A stretch of DNA of 64,000 bases from Flammeovirgaceae bacterium UBA4465 (GCA_905182375.1 CAJJBF010000003.1:62001-126000); one strand, 5' to 3'; counted from the first letter of the stretch, positions 45,399 through 55,084 are shown. Translations and numbers: made by a program. Notes: generated by a model not told the origin, from the sequence alone.

Positions 45399-45584
45399 AT
45401 GAAGTATTCAGATCCAGGATGGTTTCCTAAGCCAATAAAATACTATCAATTAAAAGAGCTAGATTCTTACAAAGCAGATCAGTTTATAAAGTCTAGCATT
45501 TTGCTGCCACCTAATAGGAAGAAGACCTTCTCTTGTAAGGCGAAGTACATAGGACTTAATTCATTACACAAAAACCCGGGTTGA
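45399..45584 (+). CDS. Unassigned 61-residue ORF between gmhA and comM
   Basis: This 355-base space between gmhA and comM holds one ORF (MKYSDPGWFPKPIKYYQLKE start, ending NSLHKNPG) with no recognised family, no signal peptide and no overlap with its neighbours. It is rich in Lys and Tyr and may be a remnant rather than a gene. The rest of the gap holds a short hairpin, CGTAG/CTACG (45373-45387), followed on the minus strand by a T-rich run, and a near-promoter (TTTG, 20 bases, TATTTTG) at about 45630-45655 before comM. Confidence 0.25.
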   Translation: MKYSDPGWFPKPIKYYQLKELDSYKADQFIKSSILLPPNRKKTFSCKAKYIGLNSLHKNPG

Positions 45585-45689
45585 AAACATTAAATACTGA
45601 CTGGGGGGAGTAAAGTTGATTCTAGGTTTGTAATTGCGACAAGTGTCATGTATTTTGACCTCCTCTATCAATGATTATTTTAATAAATT

Positions 45690-47228
45690 ATGTTAGCTAA
45701 AACCTATGGCAGTGCGGTATACGGCGTTAATGCCTTCATTATAACGATTGAGGTTGATGTTGGCCAAGGAACCCAATTTTTTATGGTAGGGCTGCCTGAT
45801 TCGGCCGTTAAAGAAAGTCAACAGCGGGTGGAGGCGGCAATTAAGTTTTTTAACTACCACATGCCGCGTCAGAAGATTGTGGTAAATTTGGCTCCAGCCG
45901 ATATCAAAAAAGAAGGCTCATTTTATGACCTCCCCATTGCATTAGCCATCTTAAGCGCCTCTAATCAAGTTGATTTACCCACGCTTGATCAATATTTAGT
46001 AATGGGAGAATTATCCCTAGACGGCCAATTGCGCCCACTCAGAGGTATCTTGCCCATTGCGATCGAAGCTCGAAAACAAGGATTTAAAGGATTTATCTTA
46101 CCCAAAGAAAACGCGAGGGAAGCAGCCATTGTAGATCAGTTAGAAATCATTGGTGTCACAAATATCAAAGAAGCGGTAGAACATTTAAATGGAAAAAATA
46201 TCATTGCCCCCATGCAGTATGACACTCGAGAAAACTTCGAGTTTTATCAAAATGAATACGAAGTGGATTTTTCAGATGTACAAGGGCAAGAAAACATCAA
46301 AAGAGCTTTTGAAATTGCCGCCGCAGGGGGGCATAATGTCATCATGATTGGGCCTCCGGGGGCAGGGAAAACCATGTTGGCCAAAAGACTTCCTTCCATT
46401 TTGCCCCCTTTAAGCCTTTATGAAGCCCTAGAAACAACCAAAATACATTCTGTTGCAGGGAAACTCGGAGCTGATGCTCATCTCATTTCGACACGCCCAT
46501 TTCAGGCACCCCACCATACGGTAAGTGATGTCGCGCTGGTAGGAGGAGGAAGTATTCCGCAACCTGGTGAAATTTCTTTGGCCAATAATGGTATTCTTTT
46601 TTTAGACGAGCTTCCTGAATTTAAACGTTCGGCCCTTGAGGTCCTCAGGCAGCCCCTCGAAGAGCGCCATATCACGATCTCTAGAGCACGAGTATCCATT
46701 GATTATCCTGCGAATTTTATGTTGATTGCGAGCATGAACCCTTGTCCCTGCGGCTTTTACAACCATCCAGAAAAAGAATGTATATGTCCCCCAGGTGCCG
46801 TACAGCGTTATCTCAACAAAATCAGTGGCCCGTTGCTGGATCGTATAGATCTTCATGTGGAGGTGACCCCTATTTCCTTTGATCAGATGACTTCAAATAG
46901 AAAGTCTGAAAATAGTACGGCGATTCGTGATCGCGTCATCTCCGCTCGAAATCGTCAGAAATTAAGATTTGAAAGTCATCCTGCCATTCATAATAACGCG
47001 ATGATGCCTCCGCAAATGGTCAAAAATATCTGCTCCATTAACGCCGCAGGTAAGATATTACTAAAAACAGCTATGGACAGATTAGGGCTTTCGGCCAGGG
47101 CCTATGATAGAATTTTGAAAGTCGCCCGCACCATTGCCGACTTAGCAGGAAAAGATGATATCCTCATCGAACATCTAGCCGAAGCCATTCAATATAGAAG
47201 TTTAGATCGCGAAAATTGGGCGGGTTAG
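45690..47228 (+). CDS. comM: YifB/ComM-family Mg-chelatase-like AAA+ ATPase
   Basis: A 512-residue ComM/YifB protein. In naturally competent bacteria ComM is a helicase promoting branch migration of incoming DNA. The N-terminal Lon-like domain (about 1-180) is followed by the AAA+ core: Walker A GPPGAGKTMLAKRLPSILPP, Walker B ILFLDELPEF, arginine-finger region LDRIDLHVEV. A Cys cluster (PCPCGFYNHPEKECICPPG) is typical of the family. The C-terminal domain contains LGLSARAYDRILKVARTIADL. No other competence genes are in the window. Confidence 0.95.
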   Translation: MLAKTYGSAVYGVNAFIITIEVDVGQGTQFFMVGLPDSAVKESQQRVEAAIKFFNYHMPRQKIVVNLAPADIKKEGSFYDLPIALAILSASNQVDLPTLDQYLVMGELSLDGQLRPLRGILPIAIEARKQGFKGFILPKENAREAAIVDQLEIIGVTNIKEAVEHLNGKNIIAPMQYDTRENFEFYQNEYEVDFSDVQGQENIKRAFEIAAAGGHNVIMIGPPGAGKTMLAKRLPSILPPLSLYEALETTKIHSVAGKLGADAHLISTRPFQAPHHTVSDVALVGGGSIPQPGEISLANNGILFLDELPEFKRSALEVLRQPLEERHITISRARVSIDYPANFMLIASMNPCPCGFYNHPEKECICPPGAVQRYLNKISGPLLDRIDLHVEVTPISFDQMTSNRKSENSTAIRDRVISARNRQKLRFESHPAIHNNAMMPPQMVKNICSINAAGKILLKTAMDRLGLSARAYDRILKVARTIADLAGKDDILIEHLAEAIQYRSLDRENWAG

Positions 47229-47395
47229 TAGGGCTTGACGTCTGGTTTTTTACACACAAAAAATTTAGGGTGGATGGCGAAGAAATAATTGGACTTTCGT
47301 TCAAGTAACAATTATTGGCCTAAATTTAATCTCATAATATTTGCAGATAATTTAAAACTTAATAAAATATTGATCCCAGAACAAATAACGATAGC

Positions 47396-48745
47396 ATGCT
47401 TAAAAAAACGCTCCTCCTCACTTCTGGTCTCCTCATTATTTTTCTTTCCAGCACCCTTACTCGTATAGATCGTACCCCATACAAGGCGCTTGATTTTTAT
47501 AAAAAAAGTATCCATGAAATCAATCAGTTACTGACAAAAAATCCCAGTCGCTCCATCGGAGATACCTTGTTGATAGGGTTCGCCCGGGCCAACTTGACAC
47601 CTTCCGAATCGGCTCCTTTGGCCGGTTATGGAAATCGACGACCCAAAGAAATGACGAGCGTTCATGACTCCATCTACGTTAACACTACCGTCATAAACAA
47701 TGGTAAAAATAAAATCGCCATCGTCTCAGCAGACCTGTTGATTATTCCGCCAGAAGTAACTGCCCTTTTAAAAGAAAAACTTTTTAATACGGGTTGGTCC
47801 TTACCTGAAATTTTTCTTTCGGCCACCCATACGCATTCCAGTTTGGGGGGTTGGGCCCCCGGTTTGGTAGGCAATATGATCGCAGGAACCTACAATGCCA
47901 AATACCCTGAATTTATCGCCAATCAAATCGTAGCAAGTATTCAGATGGCCGAAAAAAGGTTAAATGCTGGTGCCTGGAGTTTTAATGAATTATCCATTCC
48001 TTCATTGATTAATAATCGACTCGTCGGTACCCAAGGCATTACCGATCCCTCCTTAAAACTCATGGCCTTAAAATCAGGCATGCAAGAAGGAGTACACGTC
48101 TTTTACGGTGCCCATGCCACTTGCCTATCTGGTGAAAATAAACAAATGTCTAGAGATTATCCCGGCGTTTTCTCTGATTGGGTGGTGAACCATACTCCCC
48201 TCGATTTTGCTGTTTACAGCGCCGGCGCCGTAGCAAGCATGGGTCCAGAAACCGGTCCAAAACAAGGATTTGACCGCGCTCAATTTATGGGTGAAGAAAT
48301 GGCCAAGCAAGTCGCTTTAATTCAGCAATTTGGATTTCCTTATGAAAACCAATTAAATCTTAGCTTTTTTAGAATACCCCTTTTTTTAAGACAGCCTATG
48401 GTCAAAATTTCTGAAAACTGGGCGCTTCGTCCGTGGATCTTTAAATGGGCATTTGGTCACTCCCCATTGGAAATCTCCATGATTCAGCTCAATGATTTGG
48501 TCATGATTGGATTGCCTTGTGATTTCTCTGGGGAATTGGCAGTGGAGTTGTATGCCTATGCCAAGTCCAAAAATCTAAATCTAATTATCTCATCATTTAA
48601 CGGTGGATATGCAGGATATGTCCCTGATGACAAATGGTACGATTTGGAAAAATACGAGCCCCGCTCCATGAGTTGGTATGGACATGATAACGGTGCCTAT
48701 TTTGTTGAGATTATCAAACTTTTAATCGATTACAATCAATCATGA
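47396..48745 (+). CDS. Neutral/alkaline ceramidase-like protein
   Basis: A 449-residue protein matching the N-terminal domain of neutral/alkaline non-lysosomal ceramidases. A hydrophobic N-terminus (LLLTSGLLIIFLSS) suggests export or membrane anchoring. Family marks are FARANLTPSESAPLAGYG, the metal-binding LSATHTHSSLGG, GAHATCLSGENKQMSRDYPG and NGGYAGYVPDDKWY. The C-terminal domain of full ceramidases is missing. The substrate may be sphingolipid-like (Bacteroidota make such lipids) but many members are uncharacterised. Its stop overlaps the next ATG, making it the first gene of a three-gene operon. Confidence 0.8.
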   Translation: MLKKTLLLTSGLLIIFLSSTLTRIDRTPYKALDFYKKSIHEINQLLTKNPSRSIGDTLLIGFARANLTPSESAPLAGYGNRRPKEMTSVHDSIYVNTTVINNGKNKIAIVSADLLIIPPEVTALLKEKLFNTGWSLPEIFLSATHTHSSLGGWAPGLVGNMIAGTYNAKYPEFIANQIVASIQMAEKRLNAGAWSFNELSIPSLINNRLVGTQGITDPSLKLMALKSGMQEGVHVFYGAHATCLSGENKQMSRDYPGVFSDWVVNHTPLDFAVYSAGAVASMGPETGPKQGFDRAQFMGEEMAKQVALIQQFGFPYENQLNLSFFRIPLFLRQPMVKISENWALRPWIFKWAFGHSPLEISMIQLNDLVMIGLPCDFSGELAVELYAYAKSKNLNLIISSFNGGYAGYVPDDKWYDLEKYEPRSMSWYGHDNGAYFVEIIKLLIDYNQS

Positions 48746-49818
48746 AAATCAATCGACCTACTTTAATCATCGATGAAGTCAAAGCAAGAAAAAACATTGC
48801 CTTTATGGCTGGCAAGGCCAAAAAATCTAATCTGCTGTTTAGGCCTCATTTTAAAACCCATCAATCTGCGACCGTAGCGCGGTGGTTCCGTGAAATGGGA
48901 GTAAACCACATTGCGGTTTCTTCTCTCGCCATGGCCCATTATTTTTATCAGCATGGTTGGGATGACATCCATATTGCCTTCCCTTACAACTTATTGGAAC
49001 ATCAAGAACTCTATGAATTAGCTAAGCACATTAAGCTGACTGTATCCATCGAATCTCAGCAAGCCTTAACACATCTTAAATTCCATATGAAAACACCCAT
49101 TCACTACATGATTGAAACGGATGTCGGTTATGGAAGAACGGGAATTGATGCGCGTAATTGGGAATCTATTTTATCATTGGCCGATCAAGGAAATTCAATA
49201 TGTCAATTTTCTGGATTGATGGCACATGCCGGGCATACTTATGATGCTCATGGTACAGATGAGATTGAAAAAGCGCATAAAACAAGTCTCCAAAAACTGG
49301 AAATCTTAGTCAACCGATTTATAGACCCTCCCTTTGTAAGCTATGGGGACACCCCTTCTTGTTCTGTCTCTGAAAATTTCAACTTGATCTCCGAATTTCG
49401 CTGTGGGAACTTCGTTTATTATGATCTGACACAAGTGGCGATAGGCTCTTGTACGGTTGATCAAATCGCAGTGGCTATGGCTTGCCCAATTGTGGCAGAA
49501 CATTATGATCGTAATGAAGTGGTCATCTATGGTGGCGCCGTCCATTTTTCTAAAGATTTCGTCATGAGTCCTCGTAAGCATTTTGGCCAAATTGTAACTT
49601 TTAATCAAAATGGCTGGGAAGTTTTAGAGGGTGTCTACCTCAAAAAAATATCTCAAGAGCACGGCATCATTCATTTACCCAAAAATGTTGATAAAAATCA
49701 ATTCTCACTCGGCCATATTATCGGTATCTTACCGGTCCATTCTTGCCTTACAGCAGATCTCATGATGGGGCAAGAAACACTCGGTGGTCACCCAGTAGAT
49801 AAAATGATGCGAATATGA
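48742..49818 (+). CDS. D-threonine aldolase-like PLP enzyme
   Basis: PLP-dependent enzyme of the alanine racemase/D-threonine aldolase fold, 358 residues, cytoplasmic. The PLP Lys lies in RPHFKTHQSATVA (about 31-43). Other marks are IETDVGYGRTGID, FSGLMAHAGHTYDAHG, and the C-terminal metal-binding His/Cys region LPVHSCLTADLMMG. Relatives cleave D-3-hydroxy amino acids such as D-threonine or D-3-hydroxyaspartate; which one is unknown here. ATGA overlaps on both sides tie it to the ceramidase-like and GH3 genes. Confidence 0.85.
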   Translation: MKINRPTLIIDEVKARKNIAFMAGKAKKSNLLFRPHFKTHQSATVARWFREMGVNHIAVSSLAMAHYFYQHGWDDIHIAFPYNLLEHQELYELAKHIKLTVSIESQQALTHLKFHMKTPIHYMIETDVGYGRTGIDARNWESILSLADQGNSICQFSGLMAHAGHTYDAHGTDEIEKAHKTSLQKLEILVNRFIDPPFVSYGDTPSCSVSENFNLISEFRCGNFVYYDLTQVAIGSCTVDQIAVAMACPIVAEHYDRNEVVIYGGAVHFSKDFVMSPRKHFGQIVTFNQNGWEVLEGVYLKKISQEHGIIHLPKNVDKNQFSLGHIIGILPVHSCLTADLMMGQETLGGHPVDKMMRI

Positions 49819-50920
49819 AAAAAATTAGTATTACGGCACTTTCTATGCTCTTCTTTTATGGTGCAATAGGTGAACCAAAAGACTCCTTGGATATTATGAT
49901 TGGTCAAATGATTCAGATAGGAATTACTGATTTTGGTGATGCTTCGGTGCGTAACGAATTACGTAATCTCATCAAAACCGGTAAAGTCGGTGGTGTCATC
50001 CTTTTTGAAAAAAATCTACAAAAAGAAATACAAAAGGTGAGTTAAAAAAAATGATTGAGGAGCTCCAAAAAGAGGCCGATATCCCTTTGTTTATTGCCAT
50101 TGATGAAGAAGGGGGCTATGTCAATCGCTTGAAACCTAAATATGGCTTCCCAAAAACTGTTTCAGCTGCCTATTTGGGGGCCATGGATGATCTAGACTCA
50201 ACAAAATTCTATAGTGCCCAAACCGCTCAAACTCTTAGTTCTCTTGGTTTTAATGTAAACTATGCACCATCAGTAGATGTGGCCATCAATCCTAGTAATC
50301 CAGTGATTGTAAAAAATGAGCGCAGCTATTCAAAAGATCCCAAAATGGTCGTCCGACATGCGGCTGCTTATATTGAAGGGCACAAACCTTTTAATGTGGC
50401 TACTGTACTGAAGCATTTTCCAGGTCATGGTTCCTCTCAAGTAGATACGCATTTAGGAGTCGCCGACGTCTCTAATAGCTGGCAAAAAAAGGAGTTAGAA
50501 CCTTATATTGCATTGATCAAAACAGGATCTGTTCAAGCCATAATGACCGCACACATTATCAACCAAAACCTAGACGAAGACCTATTTCCAGCTACACTCT
50601 CGAAGCGAATAATTACGGGCCTTCTTCGGAAAGAATTAGGATACGAAGGGGTCATTTTTAGTGATGATATGCACATGGCGGCCATTATTAAAAACTATGG
50701 CTTCAAGGAAGCCGTAGTTTTAGCCATCAATGCGGGTGTCGATTGCCTGATTTTTTCAAATAATATTTCTCCTGATGAAATCATTTCTGCCGAGGCCCTT
50801 CATCATCACATCAAAACTCAAGTTTTGATGGGTACAATAGATGCAAACAGCATCACTCAATCCTACCGTAGACTAATCAAACTAAAATCTGCACTCGGCC
50901 TCAACTACTTAAAGTATTGA
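49815..50920 (+). pseudogene. GH3 beta-N-acetylhexosaminidase-like gene with one-base frameshift
   Basis: Glycoside hydrolase family 3, NagZ-like, split between two frames. The first frame (49815-50045) carries a signal peptide and the family start IMIGQMIQIGI, then stops at 50045. The second (readable from about 50036, ATG at 50051) carries IAIDEEGGYVNRLK, the catalytic KHFPGHGSSQVDTH and the nucleophile region VIFSDDMHMAAI, to a stop at 50920. Adding one A to the A4 run in the EIQK codons (near 50032-50035) joins EIQK to GELKKMIEELQKE, a 368-residue protein of normal size. If the base is truly missing, the product is lost or made only by reinitiation at 50051 without its signal peptide. Confidence 0.82.
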
Positions 50921-51192
50921 CCCTCAATATTGATAGAAAAAATCAAGCACCTGTATTCTAAAAAATCTGGATTAAACTGTTATTTCAAAGGATTCTATAA
51001 GAAATTTGCTAATTAATAGTATTACTATTATTATTGCATATATAAATGACCAAGGTAAATTATTTACTACTAATAACAACAGCTAAGGTGAATATGATTT
51101 AAGGGAACACCTGTAAGGTAATGTTAGAGTCCTAAAAACTTTCAGTTATTGGCCATTTGAAAAAAGTCGTATGAATAGCGTACTTCAAAACT

Positions 51193-52068
51193 ATGATAAA
51201 ATATAATCCTAAATCCTGGGCATCCCTCATTTTTGATGTCTATAGTAGATATGTATTTAAATCATTACTGCCTCTTATTTTATTCATGGGTGTCTTTTCG
51301 ACCGCTTATGTAGCCATCGTCGTTGATCTTGCGCAACTCCATTATGAAAGTACGATACAATTTCATTCTATTATTGGTGTGATGCTCGGGCTGTTTCTGG
51401 TCTTTAGAATCAATACCGCTTATGATCGTTGGTGGGAAGGAAGAAAATTATGGGGAAAATTAGTCAATGATACACGCTATTTGGCCATAAAAATAAATAG
51501 TATGCTCCCCATTGATAGAACAGTCGATCGAGAATTTTTTATTGACATGATTGCAAATATTGCTTTCGCAACCAAAGAACATCTTCGAGACAGTATTCTT
51601 GTCAGTGAATTGTCATTGCCTGATGAGACCTTAAGAAATAACGTCATCTCTAGTACCCACAGACCTAACAAATTGGCTGACGCCTTATTTGAAAGAACCA
51701 ATCAGCTTTATAAGGATCAGATAATTGATGGGTACCAACTTTATATTCTAGATAAAGAATTAAAGGGTTTTGTAGATATGATAGGAGGCTGCGAACGTAT
51801 CAAAACAACTCCTATTCCTTTTTCATTCAGCATGTTTATCAAGAAATTTTTGTTCATTTACTCTTTGACACTTCCGGTCAGCTTTGCTTGGCAATTTGGT
51901 TATTGGACGACGCCTATCGTAATTCTTACTTTTTATTTTTTAGTAAGTGTCGAACTCATCTCAGAAGAAATCGAAGACCCTTTTGGAGAAGATATCAATG
52001 ATTTACCCCTTGATGAAATCTGTTTCAAGATCAAAAAGAATGTTGAGGAGATCATGCTGAAAAATTAA
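51193..52068 (+). CDS. Bestrophin-family channel protein
   Basis: Bestrophin/RFP-TM (UPF0187) membrane protein of 291 residues, related to anion channels in eukaryotes and cation channels in some bacteria. Typical marks are the first segment LLPLILFMGVFSTAYVAIVV, FRINTAYDRWWEGRKLWGKL and the late EIEDPFGEDINDLPLDEIC. It stands alone: 272 bases upstream hold only AT-rich DNA with a short palindrome (AATAGTATTACTATT) and no clear promoter. Ion selectivity cannot be read from sequence. Confidence 0.9.
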   Translation: MIKYNPKSWASLIFDVYSRYVFKSLLPLILFMGVFSTAYVAIVVDLAQLHYESTIQFHSIIGVMLGLFLVFRINTAYDRWWEGRKLWGKLVNDTRYLAIKINSMLPIDRTVDREFFIDMIANIAFATKEHLRDSILVSELSLPDETLRNNVISSTHRPNKLADALFERTNQLYKDQIIDGYQLYILDKELKGFVDMIGGCERIKTTPIPFSFSMFIKKFLFIYSLTLPVSFAWQFGYWTTPIVILTFYFLVSVELISEEIEDPFGEDINDLPLDEICFKIKKNVEEIMLKN

Positions 52069-52123
52069 GCTCTTTTTTGGGGTCTAGATCTTTTTTTTGA
52101 ATAATGACCATAGCAATAGATCT

Positions 52124-53014
52124 TTAATCTATAGATACGTTTACATGCCTTTCAGCATGATATGATGAGCGAACTAAAGGACCCGACTCAACGTATTTCA
52201 ATCCCCTCCTTAAGCCTTCCTCCTTGTACTTTTCAAATTGATCCGGATGGATGAACTCTGCCACTTCAATATGCATTTTAGTGGGTTGTAGATATTGTCC
52301 CAATGTCAAAATATGTAATCCGGCCTCCACCAAATCATCCATGGCCTTAAAAACTTCTTCTTCAGTTTCTCCAAGACCTAGCATAATCCCTGATTTGGTT
52401 CGCTTGCCCATCTTGTAAGTACGTAGAGTTTGTTCTAGGCTTCTCGCATATCGTGCCTGAGGTCTGACTCTTCTGTACAATCTTTCAACCGTTTCCATAT
52501 TATGAGAAACTACCTCTTGTCCTCCTTCAACCATCCGCTGTAAGGCATCCCAATTGTTCTTAACATCTGGTATTAAGGTTTCAATAGTCGTTGTTGGACT
52601 TAGTTCTTTTACCAATTTTACCGTCTGATGCCATATTTCTGCACCCCGATCTTTGAGCTCATCGCGATTGACCGAAGTAAGTACCGCATGTTTTACACCC
52701 ATGGTGGCAATGGCTTCTGCAACGCGTTGGGGCTCAGCCTCATCATATTTAGGAGGTCGTCCCGTAGCTACCGCACAGAAGGTACAACTTCGTGTGCATA
52801 CATTTCCTAAAATCATAAAGGTAGCCGTTCCTGCACCCCAACATTCACCCATGTTTGGACAGTTTCCACTCTCGCAAATGGTATGCAGCTTATTTTCATC
52901 TACAATTTTACGAACCTTCGCATAAGCTTCACCAACTGGGAGTTTTACGCGCAGCCAATTTGGTTTTTTTATGTGCTTACTAGACCCTGCTGAAATTACA
53001 GGTAATTCTATCAT
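52124..53014 (-). CDS. lipA: Lipoyl synthase
   Basis: Radical-SAM enzyme of 296 residues that inserts sulfur into octanoyl groups to make lipoate. The auxiliary cluster is [12 protein letters not shown] (about 47-58), the radical-SAM cluster CTRSCTFC (about 73-80), and the C-terminal Ser ligand is in RSSYHA. The start is ATG 53014 ([10 protein letters not shown]); the long frame would run through the upstream gene's end. Lipoate is the cofactor of 2-oxoacid dehydrogenases such as the E1 fusion encoded about 2 kb upstream on the same strand. Confidence 0.96.
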   Translation of the reverse strand: MIELPVISAGSSKHIKKPNWLRVKLPVGEAYAKVRKIVDENKLHTICESGNCPNMGECWGAGTATFMILGNVCTRSCTFCAVATGRPPKYDEAEPQRVAEAIATMGVKHAVLTSVNRDELKDRGAEIWHQTVKLVKELSPTTTIETLIPDVKNNWDALQRMVEGGQEVVSHNMETVERLYRRVRPQARYARSLEQTLRTYKMGKRTKSGIMLGLGETEEEVFKAMDDLVEAGLHILTLGQYLQPTKMHIEVAEFIHPDQFEKYKEEGLRRGLKYVESGPLVRSSYHAERHVNVSID

Positions 53015-53034
53015 TCGGTTATTTAATATTAACT

Positions 53035-53061
53035 CAAAATTAATAAATTCTCTTTCCCCAA
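53035..53061 (-). promoter_or_regulatory. Promoter for lipA
   Basis: Minus-strand TAATTTTG (53042-53035) matches TAnnTTTG and has TTTTG ending at 53059 about 16 bases upstream. It overlaps the stop codon of the preceding gene, so lipA can be transcribed on its own. Confidence 0.45.
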
Positions 53062-53750
53062 AAGAAAGTAAAAAAAGCGGAGGTGTACAAAGCCCTATTG
53101 GGCTTGGTAGGTACAATAACTATTTGTTTAACATAGCCTTCAGCCATCACACCAAACTCTATCCCAATCACATTCCTCATAAAGCTGCCAAATTCAAAAT
53201 TTAATGCCGCTTTGATATTGATTCCAGGGATTATTTTTGACTCTCCAAAGCCTTGTAAAAATTTACCTGAGCCCTGGATGGATTGTAAATTCGTATACCT
53301 TACTGGATCGTATACCACATATTCTCCACCAGAGGTAAGCACATAATAGGGTATGACAATACCAATGGTTGGTCCTGCAGCTATATTGGCATTAATTTGA
53401 ACTCCTTTTTGGCTTTCCTTTCCATATATAATTTTATCCCTCCCATATTGACCTCTAATAGCCAATAATCTATTTTGCTTTCCCCAAATGAAGGTGCTTC
53501 CATTTTGTGAGGAAGTATATTTTAGCTCACTAGGATGCGCTACGTTTACCAACTCAATACCGAAAGTTTCGAAAATATCCTCTTTGTGACTTCTTCCGTA
53601 TCTAAAAACTACTCCTCCAATCAAACTACTATTGGTATTGGTCGTCACTCCCCAAATAAATTCTTTTACGTATTTATCTTCGTCATCAAATTGGGAAAAT
53701 CCCAAAAAGAAGCTTAAAATCATAAAAAAAGTTAGGATCCCTTTAAACAT
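53040..53750 (-). CDS. Exported beta-barrel-like protein of unknown function
   Basis: A 236-residue protein with a signal peptide ([19 protein letters not shown]) from ATG 53750; the longer frame to 53813 would collide with the OsmC gene and spoil the signal. The body is a series of short alternating strands with Gly and aromatic residues ([40 protein letters not shown]) ending [15 protein letters not shown], as expected for a small outer-membrane barrel. No family is named with confidence. It lies 25 bases before the lipA start on the same strand. Confidence 0.65.
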   Translation of the reverse strand: MFKGILTFFMILSFFLGFSQFDDEDKYVKEFIWGVTTNTNSSLIGGVVFRYGRSHKEDIFETFGIELVNVAHPSELKYTSSQNGSTFIWGKQNRLLAIRGQYGRDKIIYGKESQKGVQINANIAAGPTIGIVIPYYVLTSGGEYVVYDPVRYTNLQSIQGSGKFLQGFGESKIIPGINIKAALNFEFGSFMRNVIGIEFGVMAEGYVKQIVIVPTKPNRALYTSAFFTFFWGKRIY

Positions 53751-53802
53751 TAATCGATTTATTCTACAGTTGTAACGTAGAGGTAAAGATAAAAGTTTAT
53801 AA

Positions 53803-54204
53803 ATGCAATTCAAATCGGATTGTCAAGGAAGATTAAGAACTTCAATCATGCATCAAGGTTCTGGAGATACGCTCCTTACCGATGCGCCCAAAGATAACAA
53901 AGGTCAAGGTGAAACTTTTTCACCAACCGATCAAGTGGCAGCAGCTTTAGGTAGTTGCATAGCAACCATTATGGGTATAGAAGCTGATAAAATGAATGTT
54001 AAACTTAATGGACTCACTTGGGAGACCACCAAAGAGATGCAAATCCATCCAAGAACCATTGGGAAGATTAAGGTCCATTTTAGTTGGAAGAACTGCGAAA
54101 TTTCTTTTAAACAACGTGTTTTGTTAAAAAACAAAGGCCTGGCCTGCCCCGTCACTTTGGCGCTCTCACCCAACATCATACAAGAAATTACCTTCGACTT
54201 TTAA
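53803..54204 (+). CDS. OsmC-family protein
   Basis: OsmC/Ohr fold, 133 residues, thiol-dependent peroxide-reducing or related activity in the cytoplasm. The two conserved Cys are at ALGSCIATIM (about 51) and LACPVTLALS (about 115). It is an OsmC-type rather than a clear Ohr. It starts 53 bases from the divergent barrel-like gene and its end overlaps by four bases the convergent ytxJ gene. Confidence 0.88.
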   Translation: MQFKSDCQGRLRTSIMHQGSGDTLLTDAPKDNKGQGETFSPTDQVAAALGSCIATIMGIEADKMNVKLNGLTWETTKEMQIHPRTIGKIKVHFSWKNCEISFKQRVLLKNKGLACPVTLALSPNIIQEITFDF

Positions 54205-54545
54205 TCCTCTTGAAGATAAGCTAATAACACTTGGTAATCGATACCGAAATGCGAATCATGATACGTAACCGATCCCCCTTCAACAACTAATAACTGGGGT
54301 GATTCATGGCGCAAGTCAAAATCAATGGAAATTTGATCAGAAATACGGCGGTACCTGAGCAAATCTAAAAAATAGATGGATAAGTCCCCTATCTCATCCC
54401 CACACCATTTTCGTTCGAGGCGATCAAGCACCATGGCACTGGTTGAACAGCTGGTGCTGTGCTTGAATATCATCACAGGCTGTTCTTGAGACGCTTGTTT
54501 GATTTCTAGCAATTGATCTTCATTTATGAGAGGTATCCAGTTCAT
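54201..54545 (-). CDS. ytxJ: YtxJ-family bacillithiol-linked monothiol protein
   Basis: A 114-residue thioredoxin-like protein of the YtxJ (bacilliredoxin-like) family, proposed to act on bacillithiol mixed disulfides. Family marks are MIFKHSTSCSTSAMVLDRL with the active Cys (about 37) and a late ESPQLLVVEGG with the cis-Pro. ATG 54545 is preferred over the upstream TTG; its A is the last base of the previous gene's TAA. Bacteroidota that make bacillithiol carry this gene; the biosynthesis genes are not in the window. Confidence 0.85.
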   Translation of the reverse strand: MNWIPLINEDQLLEIKQASQEQPVMIFKHSTSCSTSAMVLDRLERKWCGDEIGDLSIYFLDLLRYRRISDQISIDFDLRHESPQLLVVEGGSVTYHDSHFGIDYQVLLAYLQED

Positions 54546-55084
54546 TAATTGTTCCAAATTTTTCGTTCTTTTTTATCAAATTTTGCGGGACTGACCCTTT
54601 CCTTGATCCCCTCAGGAGTATGGGTAGAGGGTCCCAATTTCACCCACAATAGATTCCAATCTCTATTTTTAGAATTTAAATAACCCCCTTGATCTGATTT
54701 TTTAACACTTAAATCGGTAAGGGCCGGACCCGTAAAGGAGGTCCAGGATTTCCTGTTAATAAACAAATCTAAAGTAAACCAACTCAGCTCACTTGTATTA
54801 AAATGATTTTTCTGCCCTGCTACACTTCTTATTTTATTTTTTTCAAACTCATGATTTGCAAACTCCGCATATTTTAAACGTTTCCCCAAAACATAAGCCC
54901 CATCACCTTCTCGACGCCTCCCTCGATTTTTATTCCCATTAAATAGCCCATGTCCCTTTTTCTTAACCTTTATCGTTCTCAGCTTAGCATCACTATCAGT
55001 TATTATTTGAGCCTGTATTTTAAAAGATATACAGCACAAAAAAAACACAAATAAGAAGGATAATATGTAGGGTGAACTCTTCAA
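54545..55084 (-). CDS. Exported unknown protein, TTG start
   Basis: A 179-residue protein without a recognised family. The N-terminus is a signal peptide (SSPYILSFLFVFFLCCISF, cleavage after IQAQ), and the mature part is basic and Gly/Arg-rich (KKKGHGLFNGNKNRGRRREG) followed by about 90 residues of mixed character. No ATG is available near the signal, so TTG at 55084 is taken as start. It lies 23 bases after the E1 fusion and its TAA shares a base with the ytxJ ATG, so E1, this gene and ytxJ look cotranscribed. Confidence 0.65.
   Translation of the reverse strand: MKSSPYILSFLFVFFLCCISFKIQAQIITDSDAKLRTIKVKKKGHGLFNGNKNRGRRREGDGAYVLGKRLKYAEFANHEFEKNKIRSVAGQKNHFNTSELSWFTLDLFINRKSWTSFTGPALTDLSVKKSDQGGYLNSKNRDWNLLWVKLGPSTHTPEGIKERVSPAKFDKKERKIWNN

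Noticed and set aside
50921..51192. Possible tRNA or small RNA in the gap before the bestrophin gene
   Set aside because: No cloverleaf, no T-loop GTTCRA motif and no stable GC-rich stem; only AT-rich spacer and a short AT palindrome.
52116..52132. ATAGAT/ATCTAT hairpin at the end of lipA as a terminator
   Set aside because: Entirely AT-rich, overlaps the lipA stop and has no convincing U-run on the lipA strand.
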